Shown: positions 1 to 12,404, numbered from the stretch's first letter. The stretch is DNA of 64,000 nucleotides from Flabesymbios commensalis (GCA_964017125.1 OZ024905.1:33329534-33393533); one strand, 5' to 3'. The notes: generated from the sequence alone by a model not told the origin. A program made the numbers and translations.

Positions 1-291
1 ATCTATCTAGACCTAATGTTTTTTTGAAGGTTCAATAGCATAATAACACCATAACAGAATAACAATATGATATGTCCTAGTACACGACATGATGTAGAAT
101 GTATGATAGGATGAATAATAACATGCCCTAGCACAGAATAACAATATGGTGTGTCCCAGTAGCCTACATGACATGTGGTAGAATGTATGTTAGCATGACC
201 CAGCTCAGAATAACACTATGGTGTGTCCCAGTACATGACATGTTGTACAATGTATATTAGCATGTCCTAGCACAGAATAACACTATAATTT
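1..291. repeat. Tandem ~65-75 bp repeat block, tail of a dispersed element
   Basis: About three and a half imperfect units of 65-75 bp built around the phrases TAGCACAGAATAACACTATG, GTGTCCCAGTACATGACATG and TAGAATGTATGTTAGCATG. The opening (ATCTATCTAGACCTAATG, then TTGAAGGTTCAATA) is seen again at 2627-2665, followed by the same units, so this is the right-hand end of a repeat family whose complete copy lies at about 1880-2815. The window therefore starts inside one copy. No coding potential seen. Confidence 0.7.
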
Positions 292-1555
292 GTCCCCCCC
301 CCCCCCCCCCACATCTCAACGAAACTAAGTTTTTTGGGAGCCCTGGGATATACTAAAGACGAAATGGAATGTTAACATTGAAAATATAGTAATGTACACC
401 CTATTTTGACGACTTATATAGAGGTACCCTAAATATGTTGTTAACAACGTCGCGCAGTTTTAAATAAGGTGGTAGGGTTACTTGAATGTATTTTATTTCT
501 ATTCTAGCAAACCGATCTGCGACTGCTATATACCATATTAACGGTATTTGAATTCCGCTTCTTATGGTATATACATCATTGCAATATGGATAGCTCCTTG
601 TAGGCCTAAACATAATTTAAATTTAAAAATCAGCAAAATCCACGGCGAAAAACCCAGCTGGAAAACGCATATCATCCAACGTTTTTTATCTGTATCCACA
701 TTTAGGCCACGATTTTTCAATCCAGATATGCTTATATATAAGCCTGGATGTTATGTGTGCTTTTAAATTTCACACAATTTTGGTAAGAGACAAATACAAA
801 ATGGCCGGAATCTGTTTTTACATTATCGGAACTCATTCCAATAATGTTTTAATATGGTTCATAAAACGGATTCTGGGCACTGTTTTTTTGTGTCCATATA
901 ATGTGTGTCCCAAATGACTATCACTCGCATCTTCTCAAATACGGCAAAACGCATAGGTTCAGTTTTCTGTCATTCCATAGCCTACAGTAGGCCCGCCAAA
1001 CGTTGTTTCTGAATAAGCATAAATATCTGTATTTGCTCAGTTATTGAGATTCCCGTCGTCAATTTTACGACAGTTAGGGGTCTCGAAATTTTAAGGTGTG
1101 TGTTGGGCTATTGATTAACACCCTGTAGATAGCCAGTATATTTTACTGAGAACAATGCCTACCTTAGGGTGAAACTAGGCCAATTTAATCTTAATAAACC
1201 ACCACAATGAGAGTTTAAATTTAGGGAAAGCTAGCAGTTGTTCTACTTTCCAAAGCAAATATATTATGATATCGATACAATATTTTGCAATGATATATAT
1301 TGCCTTTTAAAATCTAACCATGGGTCTCAATAGCATCTGACATCACAGCCACAAGCATGGTGAAAAAATTCTTAATGAGGCTGATCTACATCTTCGGCAA
1401 ACCATTGGACGAGATAACCTTCCTTGACCAATCACGCACACATTATCTGGGTCAATCACATCGCTAGAGAGATAGACCAATAAACAACCTACATTGATCC
1501 AGTAGGCCTAGTGTTTCAATGCTGGGACAACGTCGCGCGAGTGTCCTATTTCTGA
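292..1555. other. Unassigned AT-rich sequence
   Basis: Begins with a C homopolymer of about 17 bases (294-310). Two overlapping short ORFs on opposite strands at 401-766 look like chance. Several GACCAAT/GTCAAT words cluster at 1415-1480 but without promoter context. I see no gene, RNA or element boundary. Confidence 0.4.
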
Positions 1556-1559
1556 TAGG

Positions 1560-1850
1560 GTCCGCTGGGGGGTCCGCTGCTGGCAACCATGTGATAACAA
1601 AATGCTGTGTGGAACAAAATGCTGTATCTGCTCACTTTACAAGTAAGTAAATACTGCCTTTGCAAATGAGATAACGTAGGGATAGTGAGCCTTCCAGCGT
1701 ACATACCTGTATACAGACAGGTCTGTGGTAGGCCTCTCATCCTGTACACACTGTCATGCCTCCTGTCACAGCACAGAGCCGCATATCCTGCTGGCGTAAA
1801 ATTGATTTTTTTTGCTCGACTCTGCATCGAAATAATGGGCATCAATCAAA
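1560..1850. repeat. Fragment of a dispersed repeat with a TATCTGCTCACTT motif
   Basis: The stretch at about 1624-1665 (GTATCTGCTCACTTTACAAG, then TAAGTAAATACTGCCTTTGC) is like 4153-4195 and 4250-4280, and more loosely 7490-7530 and 52565-52690. The recurring hairpin-like core (ACTTTACAAGTAAGT) suggests an end or internal motif of a mobile repeat. The boundaries cannot be fixed from one window. Confidence 0.4.
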
Positions 1851-1879
1851 ATTAGAGCTATGTTAACAAAAAACTTTAG

Positions 1880-2815
1880 TCTAGTAGGAAGAACGGGGTA
1901 TCGTGCACCCCCCCGTAAATCAATTTCTAATGAATGTTCCTAGATTGAAAAAATAACATACTGGAAAATGTATATTTCACCATATCTCAGCTAATAGGCA
2001 CATAGCTCAACAATTAAGGTGTCTAACCCCATGTTTTGAGGGTCTAAGATCATTATAAAACTATTCTTGAAAAGATCAGATGTGCTAGCGTGCCAAATAT
2101 CTCCGCCATTAGCGAAAAATCTAACTTCCCCCATATGTTCTGATGCTCAACGAATATAAAAATACAAATATTCAAGAGATCAGATATGTACGAGACATGC
2201 GATAGTATGCACATTAGTGCCATCATTAGCTAGTCCGTAATAACAGACTCTGTGTGCGATACAGAGTCTAATCATTGCCATTCGTAAAGTTGTGCCCCAG
2301 AAATAAGGTGCGCATCCGATCAATTGCGCAATGAATTACTGCATCATTGTTTGATCAATTATTTTTATATAATTCTGTAATGACAGATGTACATCTCATT
2401 AGAATAATGTCTCAACGTGGGGACTTAAAGCCCTGTCTTTTCAGGTGAATTTATCATCTAAATAGGGCTACCCTCACATTTTTCATGAAATTTTTAGTCT
2501 CGGCGTACACTGACCACTAGCATAGAAAACCACAGCTTTTGCTATGCTGTCAATCTTTGACGTTGAACCATGCTCTTCACGTCAAGCTCGGACTATCATT
2601 AGCGTATAAACTGATAACTGCACACGCTATCTATCTATACCTGATGTATTTCTGAAGGTTCAATAACATGTTCTAGTACACAACATGTTGTAGAATGTAT
2701 GCTAGGATGCACATCAGTATGTCCTAGCACAATAACACTATGATGTGTCGCAGTACATGAAAATGTTGTAGAATGTATCCTAGAATGTATACTAGCACGT
2801 TCTACCACATATTAA
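1880..2815 (+). mobile_element. Dispersed non-coding element, copy 1 (GGGGTATCGTGCACCC family)
   Basis: Starts with AGGAAGAACGGGGTATCGTG then CACCCCCCCG, and runs through AATCAATTTCTAATGAATG, CATATCTCAGCTAATAG, CACATAGCTCAACAATTA and ATCATTATAAAACTATTCTTG. The same ordered phrases are found at 14005-14450, which proves a dispersed repeat. It ends in the tandem 65-75 bp units at 2627-2815 that also open the window. No protein is encoded. The end motif is loosely like the GGGGAGACCGGGG end of the element at 32455-35322, so it may be a distant relative of that DNA transposon group; that link is inference. Confidence 0.65.
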
Positions 2816-4105
2816 CACTAGATTTTTCTAAAAAATTTGTGGATAAAATTGCAATTATCCGTTCCAAATTTCCAGATAAAGTACATAATATTCCATCAGT
2901 GCAAAAACCAGAAATTAGATCCAAAATAAACTCCTTTGAACGTGCGACAGAAAATAAAATAAGTACATTAACTAAACAAATCAAGGAAGCTCATGTAAGA
3001 CCACTACTTAAAAATATATCTTCCTAAATTAACTGATTTTCATTTCCAAAATCTTAGAAAAGGTAGTAGCAGATTGGCTGCAAGCTCGTATAAAAAAAAT
3101 ATCCGTCTATTTAATTCATTACAATCAGCTTACAGGAAACATCATTCTACAGAATCAGCTCTACTGAAAATACAAAACGATATCATTATTAGTATGGATA
3201 AAGGTGAAGTTACAGCTCTGACCTTGATTTCGACACCATTGACCATGCTACATTACCTAATAAACTTCCAGATTGGTATGGAATATCTACATATGGGCAG
3301 GGTCAAATTTGGTTTTCTACTTGCAAAATAGGCACTAATCCGTTAAAATTAAAGACAGTCTGTCAGATAAAGTCACACTCTCACATGGAGTTCCACGGCG
3401 CTCTGTGCTGGGAACAGTGCTTTTTATCCTATACACTACACCACTCAGCACTATTATCTCCAGTTTTGACATAAACCACCATCTCTATGCCGATGATACT
3501 CAAATTTACATGATACTCAAATTTAGAAGTTGCAACATTGTGTAATGGCCGTGTCGGCCTGGATGACAGGGTTCAAGCTGAAGCTTAATCCTAGTAGGAC
3601 CGACTTTCTTCTCATTGGGACCAAACTTCAACGAGGAAAAATCCTAAATAATTCCCCATGCCTAATTCTAGGTCAAGACACAAATCCATCTGCATCAGCC
3701 AAAAATCTTGGTTCAGTATTCGACAGTAGCCCGGATTAACGAAAAGACATATCCCAAAAAAGACATATACAGTATATCCCAAACATGTAGGGAATGCTTC
3801 TATCATATCAGTGACCTGCATCGAATTCGAAAATAACTGTCCTTATATCTTTCCAAGCAAATTGCAGTGGCATTGGTCAGTAGCAAGTTAGATAATATTG
3901 TGACTCACTTTTCCAAAATATGCCAGAAAAAGATGTCGCTAGATAACGACGCGTTCAGAACTGCCTTGCAAGAGTGGTAACCAAGGCCCCCACGTTTTCA
4001 TCTCCAAGGTTTTAGTCTGACTTTCAGAGCAAACATCTGTCGTTAACTTCTGTTTAACATCTGTTCTGCCTGTGCAAAGTCAAAAGGCATTATCAGCTCC
4101 CTGGT
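2815..4105 (+). mobile_element. Decayed CR1/L2-like LINE reverse transcriptase
   Basis: Remains of a non-LTR retrotransposon polymerase read on the plus strand in several frames. Seen in order: a linker (2819-3025), a region corresponding to the NYRPIS block (about 3030-3065), FNSLQSAYRKHHSTESALL (3113-3170), a degraded DLS-AFDTIDH block (3215-3260), a degraded GVP-GSVLG block (3390-3440), a degraded YADDTQ block (3484-3505), AWMTGFKLKLNPSRT and the C-terminal thumb region to about 4100. The QSAYRKHHSTESALL phrase is typical of CR1/L2-type elements. It carries many frameshifts and stops, lacks the endonuclease half (5'-truncated) and is not functional. The left edge abuts the repeat tail at 2815. 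Confidence 0.8.
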
Positions 4106-4119
4106 AAACTAGGCATTTA

Positions 4120-5050
4120 CTGCTTTTTAACTGGCTCTTCCTGCCATAGCGCTGCCGTATTTGCTCACTTGTAAAGTAAGTATATACTTCCTTTACGCTG
4201 ATGTCACCGCCTCCTTTTTGTTTGTAACAGCACTTTCAATAGACAGTATCTGCACACTTGTGAAATAAGCAGATACTTGGTTTTGCTGTGAGCAGAAGCG
4301 TTCTATGTCATGCTCGTTCTGGGCAGTCAACATGATCCAGTGTTGGGTAAATGTTGTGCCATCATTTATGACACTGTTCCAACATTGGACTAACATAGTG
4401 TCAGTGTATCGAGTTGCCGGTACGAGACGTTTAGCCAATGCTGTTTAACTGCTGAGCCATTGCCGTAGACAATGGGCCAGTATTAAGCTAACATTGGATA
4501 AACATTTATTGCGTTAAGGCCTATATATTGGTGGACCAATGCTGGGATAATGCTGGCCCAGTGTTGTAAACGGCGGGCCACCATTAGGCTAACATTGTGT
4601 CAGCGTCTGGAGTTTGCTGATTGGCTGTGACCAAACCCAGTTATCTCGAGGCATTGAGCCAATGTTGTTTTTATGTCGTGCCGACGTCGAAGATGTCGGG
4701 CCAATAGTAGAACAACATTAGGTCAATGCTTCGTTTCTGTTGTGATAAGTATTCTGCGTGTCACTCTGTCGAGTCGCTGTCGCGGGGGTGCTAGCCCCCC
4801 CCCCCCCCGCTCTCCCACCTCTCTCTCTGCTGCAGTCACCTGTGTTATCTTACGCAATATAGCAATTAGGCCTTGGCTAAGATATTTATCTCCAAAACTA
4901 TCAAATTTCGTATTATTATAAATAGATTTTTTGGACTTAGCGATTGAAGGCAATGGGAATTGATATAATTTATACAATTCTGGCCTGAAATATGACAGAA
5001 TAACAACTTTTATTGCAATGCCCGTTCATGTAGTTAAGTTAACCCTTTCA
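4120..5050 (+). repeat. Composite dispersed repeat with palindromic GGCCCA core, copy 1
   Basis: A second copy lies at 52560-54060. Shared phrases in the same order are GATGTCACCGCCTCCTT, TAACAGCACTTTCAATAGAC, AAGCAGATACTTGGTTTT, GACACTGTTCCAACATTG, TATCGAGTTGCCGG, GTAGACAATGGGCCAG, then after a gap TTATGCAATA/TTACGCAATA, AGATATTTAT, TATCAAATTT and TTGATATAATTTATACA. The middle holds short imperfect palindromic units of the type TTGGCCCA-n-CGTC-GTA-GACG-n-TGGGCCAA. A poly-C tract sits at about 4795-4808. No protein is encoded; short ORFs over it are incidental. Confidence 0.7.
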
Positions 5051-5222
5051 TTACGACCATCTGTCATGAAAAAGGGACAAAGTATGGTGAAATATACATT
5101 AAAAAAAATATAATTGTCATTAATTTAACGTCCCTGGGCTATAGCATCATATTATAGTTTTACAACCAGGCATTTTGAGTGGATGCATGACGATTTCGTG
5201 TCCTAATGAGCTCTGCCGACAC

Positions 5223-5391
5223 CAGTGGCGGATCCAGCATAGGGCGTACCCGGCGTACGCCCCCCCCCCCCTTATTGGTGAAACTATTGCATTTTCATGC
5301 ATTTTTTTTAATAAAGTGAAGTTAACACCCTTTTTTTCAGCCAAAATGTGGCTTACGCCCCCTCCTCTTGCACATTCTGGATCCGCCACTG
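5223..5391. mobile_element. 169-bp hAT-like MITE with perfect TIRs and 6-bp TSD
   Basis: Perfect 15-bp terminal inverted repeats, CAGTGGCGGATCCAG at the left and CTGGATCCGCCACTG at the right. Direct repeats CGACAC flank it at 5217-5222 and 5392-5397, read as the target-site duplication. The interior also pairs (GGCGTACGCC near the left, GCTTACGCC near the right). Far too short for a transposase, so non-autonomous. CAGNGGCGGATCCAG ends are common in the hAT superfamily; hAT usually gives 8-bp duplications, but lineages with 5-6 bp are known. The ends match those of the large element at 22856-26610. Confidence 0.88.
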
Positions 5392-5397
5392 CGACAC

Positions 5398-6717
5398 CAT
5401 CTTTTGAGCATTCAACACTCTGTCAAAACTTAGCTTAGCTACTTAATTACATGTAAAGAATACGCAGTGCCTGACTTATAAAGAGTACTTACGGGAATCC
5501 CACAAAAAAAATTAAAACTGGCCCGACATCATTTTATCTGTGCATGTTTTTGACGCAACAAGTTACTTATAGTGGGCCATAAGATTTTTCAAGACAAGTT
5601 CTAGGCTCCGGCTAAATAATAACAGATCATCTGCTGAATTAACCATATAAGAAATAGATAATATATTCTCTGTGGAATTATCTACCAAGTCATTACCAGT
5701 GAATCTTTTTAAATTTCAGTTCCCAATGTAAGACGCCTATTTTGCCAAACAGGAAAAAGATTATTTATATGGCGGTATTTACTGTTGGTGGTGCCGCCAA
5801 TAAATGCCCATCACGGCCTACACTGTCAAATTGTGAGCTGTGTATCGCTGCATTAGTTTCAAGATTTAATTTAGTGTTCAGCGTTATTAGAGCAGAGTCA
5901 AGCTTCGCCATCCCATGATCCAAAACATATAGGCCTATTGCTTACCAATACAATTTAAATGAAGTATGGCAGAAAAAGAGCTACTAAAACCATATAGTTG
6001 AAATGTTGCTGATTCCAACGAAATATTGGACTGTCACCTGATAAATCGGTGGAATGTCAGATTTAGTACCATTGCCAATATCTCGCCAAAACTTCGCCGC
6101 ACCTGTTATATCCGATTTATCAATGTATTTTCAAAGGTTAACCTCTACCTTGAACCTGGTGTAGATGTCTGTATAGACTTAGACTATGTGCCATTAAAAT
6201 GAACAGTAAAAAAATAACAAAACAAGTACAAATATATGACAAATATTAATAGGCCTACAAATTTATTTTGTACAGCAAATATTGTAGAAGATTTGTTGAT
6301 GATGACTAATATATTAACCCTTAAACCGCTGAATTAAATAATTTAAATTTTCACACACTTAGAGTTGTGTCTCACTACTTTGACCCACAACTTTAAGTGA
6401 CAGAAAACTACTCGTATTTGTTTAATTTGTATTTAAGACTAAGGAATTTAGAAATCTCGATGTTTAAACGGCTATTGAACGGATTAAAGCGCCGTCGCGC
6501 TTAGCGGTTTAGAGGGTTGGTAAATTAGGTGTAGGCCTAGCGGCAACAACTCTGGAAAGTGATGACACTGCCCCAAGAAAAGATCCGACAGGACACCAGG
6601 AAGACAATGAGTAGCACTAACGCTATGTGATCGACTCCAATAACACTCATAAAGGGTGTTGGCACAACACGTGACATTACCTAACGTGCGTGAGTGATGA
6701 CGGAAGTCGATAGGGTC
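5398..6717. other. Unassigned AT-rich spacer
   Basis: No ORF of note, no recognised element and no clear tandem repeat. Contains two TAGGCCTA words (about 5933 and 6245). Just before the transposon at 6723 there are short non-repeat words only. Confidence 0.4.
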
Positions 6718-6949
6718 TACTTCACTGTGGTCAGGCGGTGGAGGTAACTGGAGTTACCATTAGCAAAAAATGGCTGACAAGGCTACCGACTCGTTTACAT
6801 TTTCATATATTTTGTGTACTTTAACGTTCTCCTTTGCTCCGACGATTTGTAGGTGAATTAATAATACTTTACTGGAAAAAATGGACATTACGTTAATCTG
6901 AAATTCTCGATAATTTTCTCGTAATCGGTAAACTAAATTTGTTCAATGA

Positions 6950-7045
6950 GAATGGTAACTGCCAAGTGTGTTGCTGGTAACCGCAATACTTAATGATTAT
7001 GCTAATGGTAACTGACAAATTATGTTGCTGGTAACTGAAACTCTA
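6950..7045. repeat. Subterminal GGTAACTG motif array, left end
   Basis: Words ATGGTAACTGCC, CTGGTAACCGC, ATGGTAACTGAC and CTGGTAACTGAAA follow one another at about 23-26 bp spacing just inside the left TIR. The right end has matching inverted words (see 11185-11260). Regular spacing just inside a TIR is what transposase-binding subterminal repeats look like in known DNA transposons; the role here is inference. Confidence 0.65.
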
Positions 7046-8567
7046 TTTCTTGGAAATTTCCCAATGGTGCATCATATATACTGCTTATTTTGAATTTTAC
7101 AATTGCAATTCAGTTAGCATGGTTAGTATATGTTTCTCATCATCATTTCAGTCCGGAATTATTGCCTGAGAAAATCATCGCTCTTCCCATTTCTGTTATT
7201 TATGTGACATTGGTAGACTATAGTCTTACAATACATCTTGAGACTATTATATTATGTAATAGATTTCAATTGTACCTGGCAAACACGAAACATTGCCACC
7301 ATCTACGACGCCCGTCCAGCATTAAACCATCATTGTTTCTATTTCTGTGTAGCTGTTTTGCCTAACTGTGTAAAATGAAAAAGTACATCTGTGATGATTC
7401 ACTCCAGCAACAGTAATCAGGTAATAGGCTACTTGTAGATAGTCACCGATAGTAATATATATTATCGCACAAAGCCAAAAAGCAGTATCAGTTTTCTTTG
7501 TAGCAGATACTGCCTCTGGCTTTGCAGAGCGGTATATGTTTATCATTAATATCGATATAATTGAAAATATCCATCAATACTGCTTTAATTTTTTAACAGT
7601 ATTAGTCGAAAAAAAATTGTTACCTTGTAGATTATCATCCATACTTATGTTATCAGTGTGTATATCTTGCACACAGTGTTAATGATGTACTGGATGACAC
7701 ATTACAAAATCATGCTGGATCACAAAATTTCAGTGTGAGAAAGTGGATTTTGGATCATAACAGCGAATATTGTGGACAGAGATCAAAACATTTTCACAAA
7801 GCAAACATTTCATTTAAATGAAGACGATGTTAAAATATCTGTCAAACGTTTTTCAGAAAACAAATATGTTCTAGTACAAATATCTGCTAGTACAGGTCGT
7901 TGCGATTTTAATAATAAGCCTATGTAACCCATACACAAATTCAACTGATGATGATGATATAATATATGCATTAATAATACCGGGCGTTATTCGCAAGATA
8001 AAATATTTTGGGCATTTAGATGATTAAATCGGTTCTAAAAGAAAGCCATAGATAAAGGCATGTTGAACTCTAGTATAGCCCTACATTTAATTCTTGATAT
8101 TGGAAATGTCTATGAACAAACAGCTGTGTTTGATATCAGGTAGGCCTACAATAAAGAGACTCACTTTTCAGACAACTGTAAAGAAGTTATTTCAAGGGAA
8201 GGTAATTATTTTTTTGTGTATAAAAGCTGAAGGATTAAGTTTTGTTGAGAAACAAATCAGTCCTGCTGATTGCAAAATCAATTTTGCTGTTCCATCAGAC
8301 CTGATTTTAGCTGAACACTTCGCAGTATACAGGTATAGTAGCGATCATGTATAGACGATATATGGTATATACACTATTAGTCAACAGTTGTAATAGGCCT
8401 GCACGACGCTCTATTAGGACACATTAATTACCATTAGCCTAGGAGCCCTATTGAATATTTAAAAGTGTTGACGTAAAACATAAAAATCCCAAATGGCCCC
8501 CGTTTTTACCAAGGTCAAATATTAAAATGATATTATTTTCGCTAGAATATAATCTGATTCATGACTT

Positions 8568-8950
8568 TGGTATCTATTATGGTTTCCAGATATGCTCGAC
8601 ATAATGGTGTGGCCGGAAATTATTTTGGCCATTGCATTGTGGGTAAAATCCAAGATGGCCACCATTACTGCGAAGGTTAAGCTATGTAAAAATCATTTTC
8701 GACAGAATGGACCGCAAAGCATAATTTTGATGTCTACGATTGGGTTTTCAGGTATTCCCGACATAGTGTGTGGTTGGAAAGTACATTAGATATTGCATTA
8801 TGGGTAAAATCCAAGATGGCCGCCATTTGTGAAAACCAAAAAATAATATAATTGCCAACAGAATGGAAGAAGATTCGTGATTTTGGTAACACCCATGTAG
8901 GATTTTCATATATATGCCCCTGTGACTGCCAAGCATAATTTTGGACAATC
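8568..8950 (+). repeat. Two-unit ~162-bp tandem repeat with AAGATGGCCGCC word
   Basis: Phrases such as GGGTAAAATCCAAGATGGCC (about 8640 and 8802) and CAGATATGCTCGACATA / CAGGTATTCCCGACATA (about 8588 and 8750) recur at 162-bp spacing. A similar 161-bp spacing is seen at 13800-13995, where GGCGGCCATTT plus TATTTTGTCATTTTTC recurs. Probably pieces of one dispersed tandem family. The short ORFs here are not convincing. Confidence 0.55.
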
Positions 8951-9601
8951 TTTATCCCAACAACAAGTTTATCTGGAATCTACAGATATTTTAAAAGTTT
9001 TACATTTACAATTTTAGTCTATGGGCATGTTGAGTATGGACATTTAATGAGCTAATATAAAAATGGTGATCTGGGCCTTAGTGTGTAGCTTTTCCAAAAA
9101 GTAAATAAAAATGTCTTTTCTGTAGAGTTTTCAGTTTGTTCCAAGCCCAGTCTGCATATTGTATTCGACAGCTACAACATGTACAATGCCTTATCCAAAA
9201 GAGGGAAGAGGTATTATTACCAAAAGATGAAGATATGTGTTCTCCTGGCACGGCCATCTGATACCCAGTTCGGCCATGTGTTACCCAGTCTAGCATATCT
9301 AGCAAAAATTATATTATTGCCAGCAAAATCATTCATCTATATCCATTTCAGCAAAAACTATTTAGGCCTACATCTCTTTTAGGTTAAGGCACTGTTCGAA
9401 GTGGCCCTTTTGTTTGTCTTGTGGCCGCCATTATGGTTTTAAACATCTTGGAAACCTATGGTACACACCAGAGTTTTTATTTTGTTTTTATTTTATATAA
9501 AAAAATGATATCAATTCACTGTTTCACCTTGGAAAAATAGCGGCCATCTTGGATTTTTTTAACAATGCAATATCCTTTCTGACTACATCATTACGTCAGA
9601 C

Positions 9602-10548
9602 ATAACTGAAACCCTATATTATTGTCTCGACTTAAATCGTGTGGTTTCGGCTGTTATATTGGTCAGTCATTTGTAGGTGCAATAGGCTACGCAGACGATA
9701 TAGTTTTGTTGGCACCGACGCGTTATTCATTATCAAGACTTTTAAAAGAGTGTGAGTTGTTTTCCGAAGAGTATTTATTAACTTTCAACGCTAATAAAAG
9801 TAACTATATTGTATTTCCACATGTTGGTGATAACGTTAGCAAAAATATTAATTTTATGAATAATCAGATAGCCTCTTCAGATAGTGGCATTCACTTGGGT
9901 AATGTTATAGGGCCTAATATTTTAACTAAACGTGTAGAGGCCAGTATTGCTGATTTTAATAGAAAAACTAATGTACTTTTATCTTCCTTTCATAATGTTA
10001 GCACCAATTGTTTATATAAAATATTTATATCAATATGTATGTCATTATATGGCTGTCAGTTATGGGATGTATCCCACAAATTCACCAACAATTGTTTTGT
10101 GAGTTGGCGTAAAATTAAGCCATTCGTAGAATGTTTAAATTGCCTTATCGTACTCATTCATGTTTATTGCACCTTATAATTAATGATTTGCCTGTGGACG
10201 ATCAGATACATTTACGTATCATTAAGTTTTTCAACTGTATGTATAAAAATAAAAATAATGTAATGTCTTTATGTGGCCGACCGGCAGCAAACGGTAGTGG
10301 TTCGCCTGTGTCTAACAGTTTGAATTTTATATGTTACTTGTATAGGGTTGGTACGTCAGACCTGCCTCACCTTTCACCATAATGTGTGAAGCAAGTGGTA
10401 TATTCTCATTACCGGGACAAGAAAAATTTAGCCAACAAACAGAAGGCGATATTTATTAACAATATTTTAATTGATATGCACTCACACAGTTTTTCCAATA
10501 GCACACAGTTTAAAGACATTTTGAATTTTGTTTGCTGTGATAATATTT
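9602..10548 (+). mobile_element. LINE fragment: C-terminal half of a reverse transcriptase
   Basis: Nested inside the 4.8-kb transposon. The first frame (from about 9622) gives GAIGYADDIVLLAPT, the polymerase catalytic YADD block, followed by the NANKSNYIVF and IHLGNVIG blocks and YGCQLWD. A frameshift at about 10125 moves into a frame with LPYRTHSCLLHLIINDLP (10131 on), then a further shift at about 10380 reaches a C-terminal tail ending near 10548. The endonuclease and the palm motifs before YADD are absent, so it is 5'-truncated at about 9600, the normal fate of LINE copies. Clade not certain (CR1/Jockey group). Non-functional. Confidence 0.8.
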
Positions 10549-11184
10549 AAATTTATTTATTTGCTTGTATATGCTATGTACCAAGAGTACGACCAATATA
10601 CTATTATTATGCTACATGTCACACTAAAATCAAGAATCTGCATCTATTCTGCTGAAAATATTATCATTTTATTGTTTCATCTTGTACACATGGCGGCCAT
10701 CTTGGATTTTTCTATTTTTCGGCGTCTTAAGTAGGAAATAATTTTGGGCTCCTAGGCTAACTTTAATCAAGATTGGCCACTGAGCCTTAAAGAAATGCCC
10801 GCCTGATAGCGATGAGCCTAAATTTTAATGCCAAACCACGTAGGCCCACTGACTATTCCTACCTAAATAATTTATAATAAATATAGTATACTTTAAAAAT
10901 CACAAGAGACATCACCGAAATGTTTTTTGACATGTATAGCGATCTGGTGTTTGAAAGTAAGCCCTATTATATTTATGTGTTGGTCCACCGCCCACGCATA
11001 TGAGTACAGGCATATATGCATCTAGTATCTAATATAGTAGGCCCTCGTAATACATCACATCGCCCTTACTGTGATACTGTATAATGTAGTAATTAAAATT
11101 AAAGTCAAAACGCATCGTCATCAAGATCATGTAAACTATTACGAAAGTTGTTTTAGAATATTTTAGACCTATAATAGCATTTTC

Positions 11185-11262
11185 CTGCCAATTAGAAGCG
11201 ACAGTTACCACCCACTGAAAGCGACAGTTACCACCCACTGAAGTTGCAGTTACCAGTAACAG
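11185..11262. repeat. Subterminal CAGTTACC motif array, right end
   Basis: Three inverted words, GCGACAGTTACCACCCACTG twice and GCAGTTACCAGTAAC once, lie just inside the right TIR of the 4.8-kb element, mirroring the array at 6950-7045. Two of the units are near-identical 26-bp tandem copies. Confidence 0.65.
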
Positions 11263-11523
11263 CTAGAATTATAACATGACAGTTAGCATTCTCATTGAAC
11301 AAATTTAGTTTACCGATTACGAGTAAATTATCGCCAATTTTAAGTTAACATAATGTGCATTTTGTCCAGCTAAGTGTTATTAATCTATCTACAAACCGGT
11401 GGAGCAAACGTGAACGTTGAAGTACACAAAACATATGAAAATGTAAACGAATCGGTAGCTTTGTCAGCCATCTTTTGCTAATAGTAAATCCAGTTACCTC
11501 CACCGCTTAACCACAGTGTACTT

Positions 11524-12290
11524 GCAAACGCTGAATGTTAAACCATTTCAGCCCTAAAATGTGTGTTTGAATAAAGTAAATAGAGTGTCAGTGATTTACC
11601 GTTAAAGCACGAATCGTTACTACACGATGCAACCATGGATAACACGATGCAACAATGGATCCCCAATTTTGTTTGCCATTATTCCAGAAAAATCGTGTTA
11701 TAAATATTTCAACAACCGATTGAGCATGACATTTTCAGCTAACTTTTATTTAGCACTGCGAGTACAAAAGGTATGAAGTATATCATGTGTAGAACAGACC
11801 GTCAGGAGCCCAAGAAGGCAATTTTAGGTGCCTCAGCATGTACCAATTAATGATATAGCCCCTTAATTAGGACCCAAATTAGTGATTAATTAGTATACCG
11901 AGTACACGCACAAAGACAACGGCACAGACAAGGTGGTTGGTGGTAGAGCCCGAATTCATCGTTCTTAAGTGTTAAATCCTGTACTTAATGAGCTTAAGAA
12001 AGTGTTTTATTGGTGCTAATTACAGATTTAATTAGCATAATCTGTGCATAAAAAATCTCAATGGCATGATATTCTCGGATATATAGTGCGTCAGAATAAA
12101 CAATACTTAAATGCCAAAGCCAGTACAAAACCTACTTAAGAACCTTTTACAGATTGGGCTAAAATAGTAGTTCAATTTCTGCAAAATTAATGGTAAATTA
12201 AGTGACTGTAATATGTTAAAAACGGTGCAAACCGTTGATGAAATTAATTATGTGTCATGATGTGAGGTTGGGGTGAACGGTGACACTCTT
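11524..12290. other. Unassigned spacer with a 2x21-bp repeat
   Basis: Only a short direct repeat is visible: ACACGATGCAACCATGGAT then ACACGATGCAACAATGGAT at about 11622-11660. Otherwise no ORF, element end or regulatory pattern that I can support. Confidence 0.4.
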
Positions 12291-12291
12291 T

Positions 12292-12404
12292 TAGTCAGAA
12301 GGCCCTTTAGTCAGAAGGCCCTTTAGTCAAAAGGCCCGTTGGTCAGAAGGCCCGTTAGTCAGAAGGCCCATTAGTCAGAAGGCCCGATAATCAGAAAATC
12401 AGTT
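12292..12404 (+). repeat. 16-bp minisatellite, TTAGTCAGAAGGCCCK x7
   Basis: Seven head-to-tail units of 16 bp with consensus TTAGTCAGAAGGCCCG; the first five differ at one or two positions and the last (ATAATCAGAAAATCAG) is decayed. Related words (GTCAGAAAGCCCTTCAGTCAG) trail on to about 12440. Followed by a G tract at 12496-12509. Likely an internal piece of a dispersed repeat. Confidence 0.85.

Larger units (their letters stand above)
6723..11518. mobile_element. 4.8-kb DNA transposon with ~245-bp TIRs and 5-bp TSD
   Basis: The left end (6723 on) begins CACTGTGGTCAGGCGGTGG and the reverse complement of the right end (back from 11518) begins CACTGTGGTTAAGCGGTGG. The match runs about 245 bp at roughly 85 percent by eye, including GTTTACATTTTCATAT and TAATCGGTAAACTAAATTTG. 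Direct repeats TACTT flank it at 6718-6722 and 11519-11523. Inside each end lies an array of GGTAACTG words. The interior holds a 162-bp tandem pair and a broken LINE, but no transposase I can recognise, so it is non-autonomous or has lost its gene. I cannot place the superfamily; a 5-bp duplication with long TIRs leaves several options. Confidence 0.85.
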
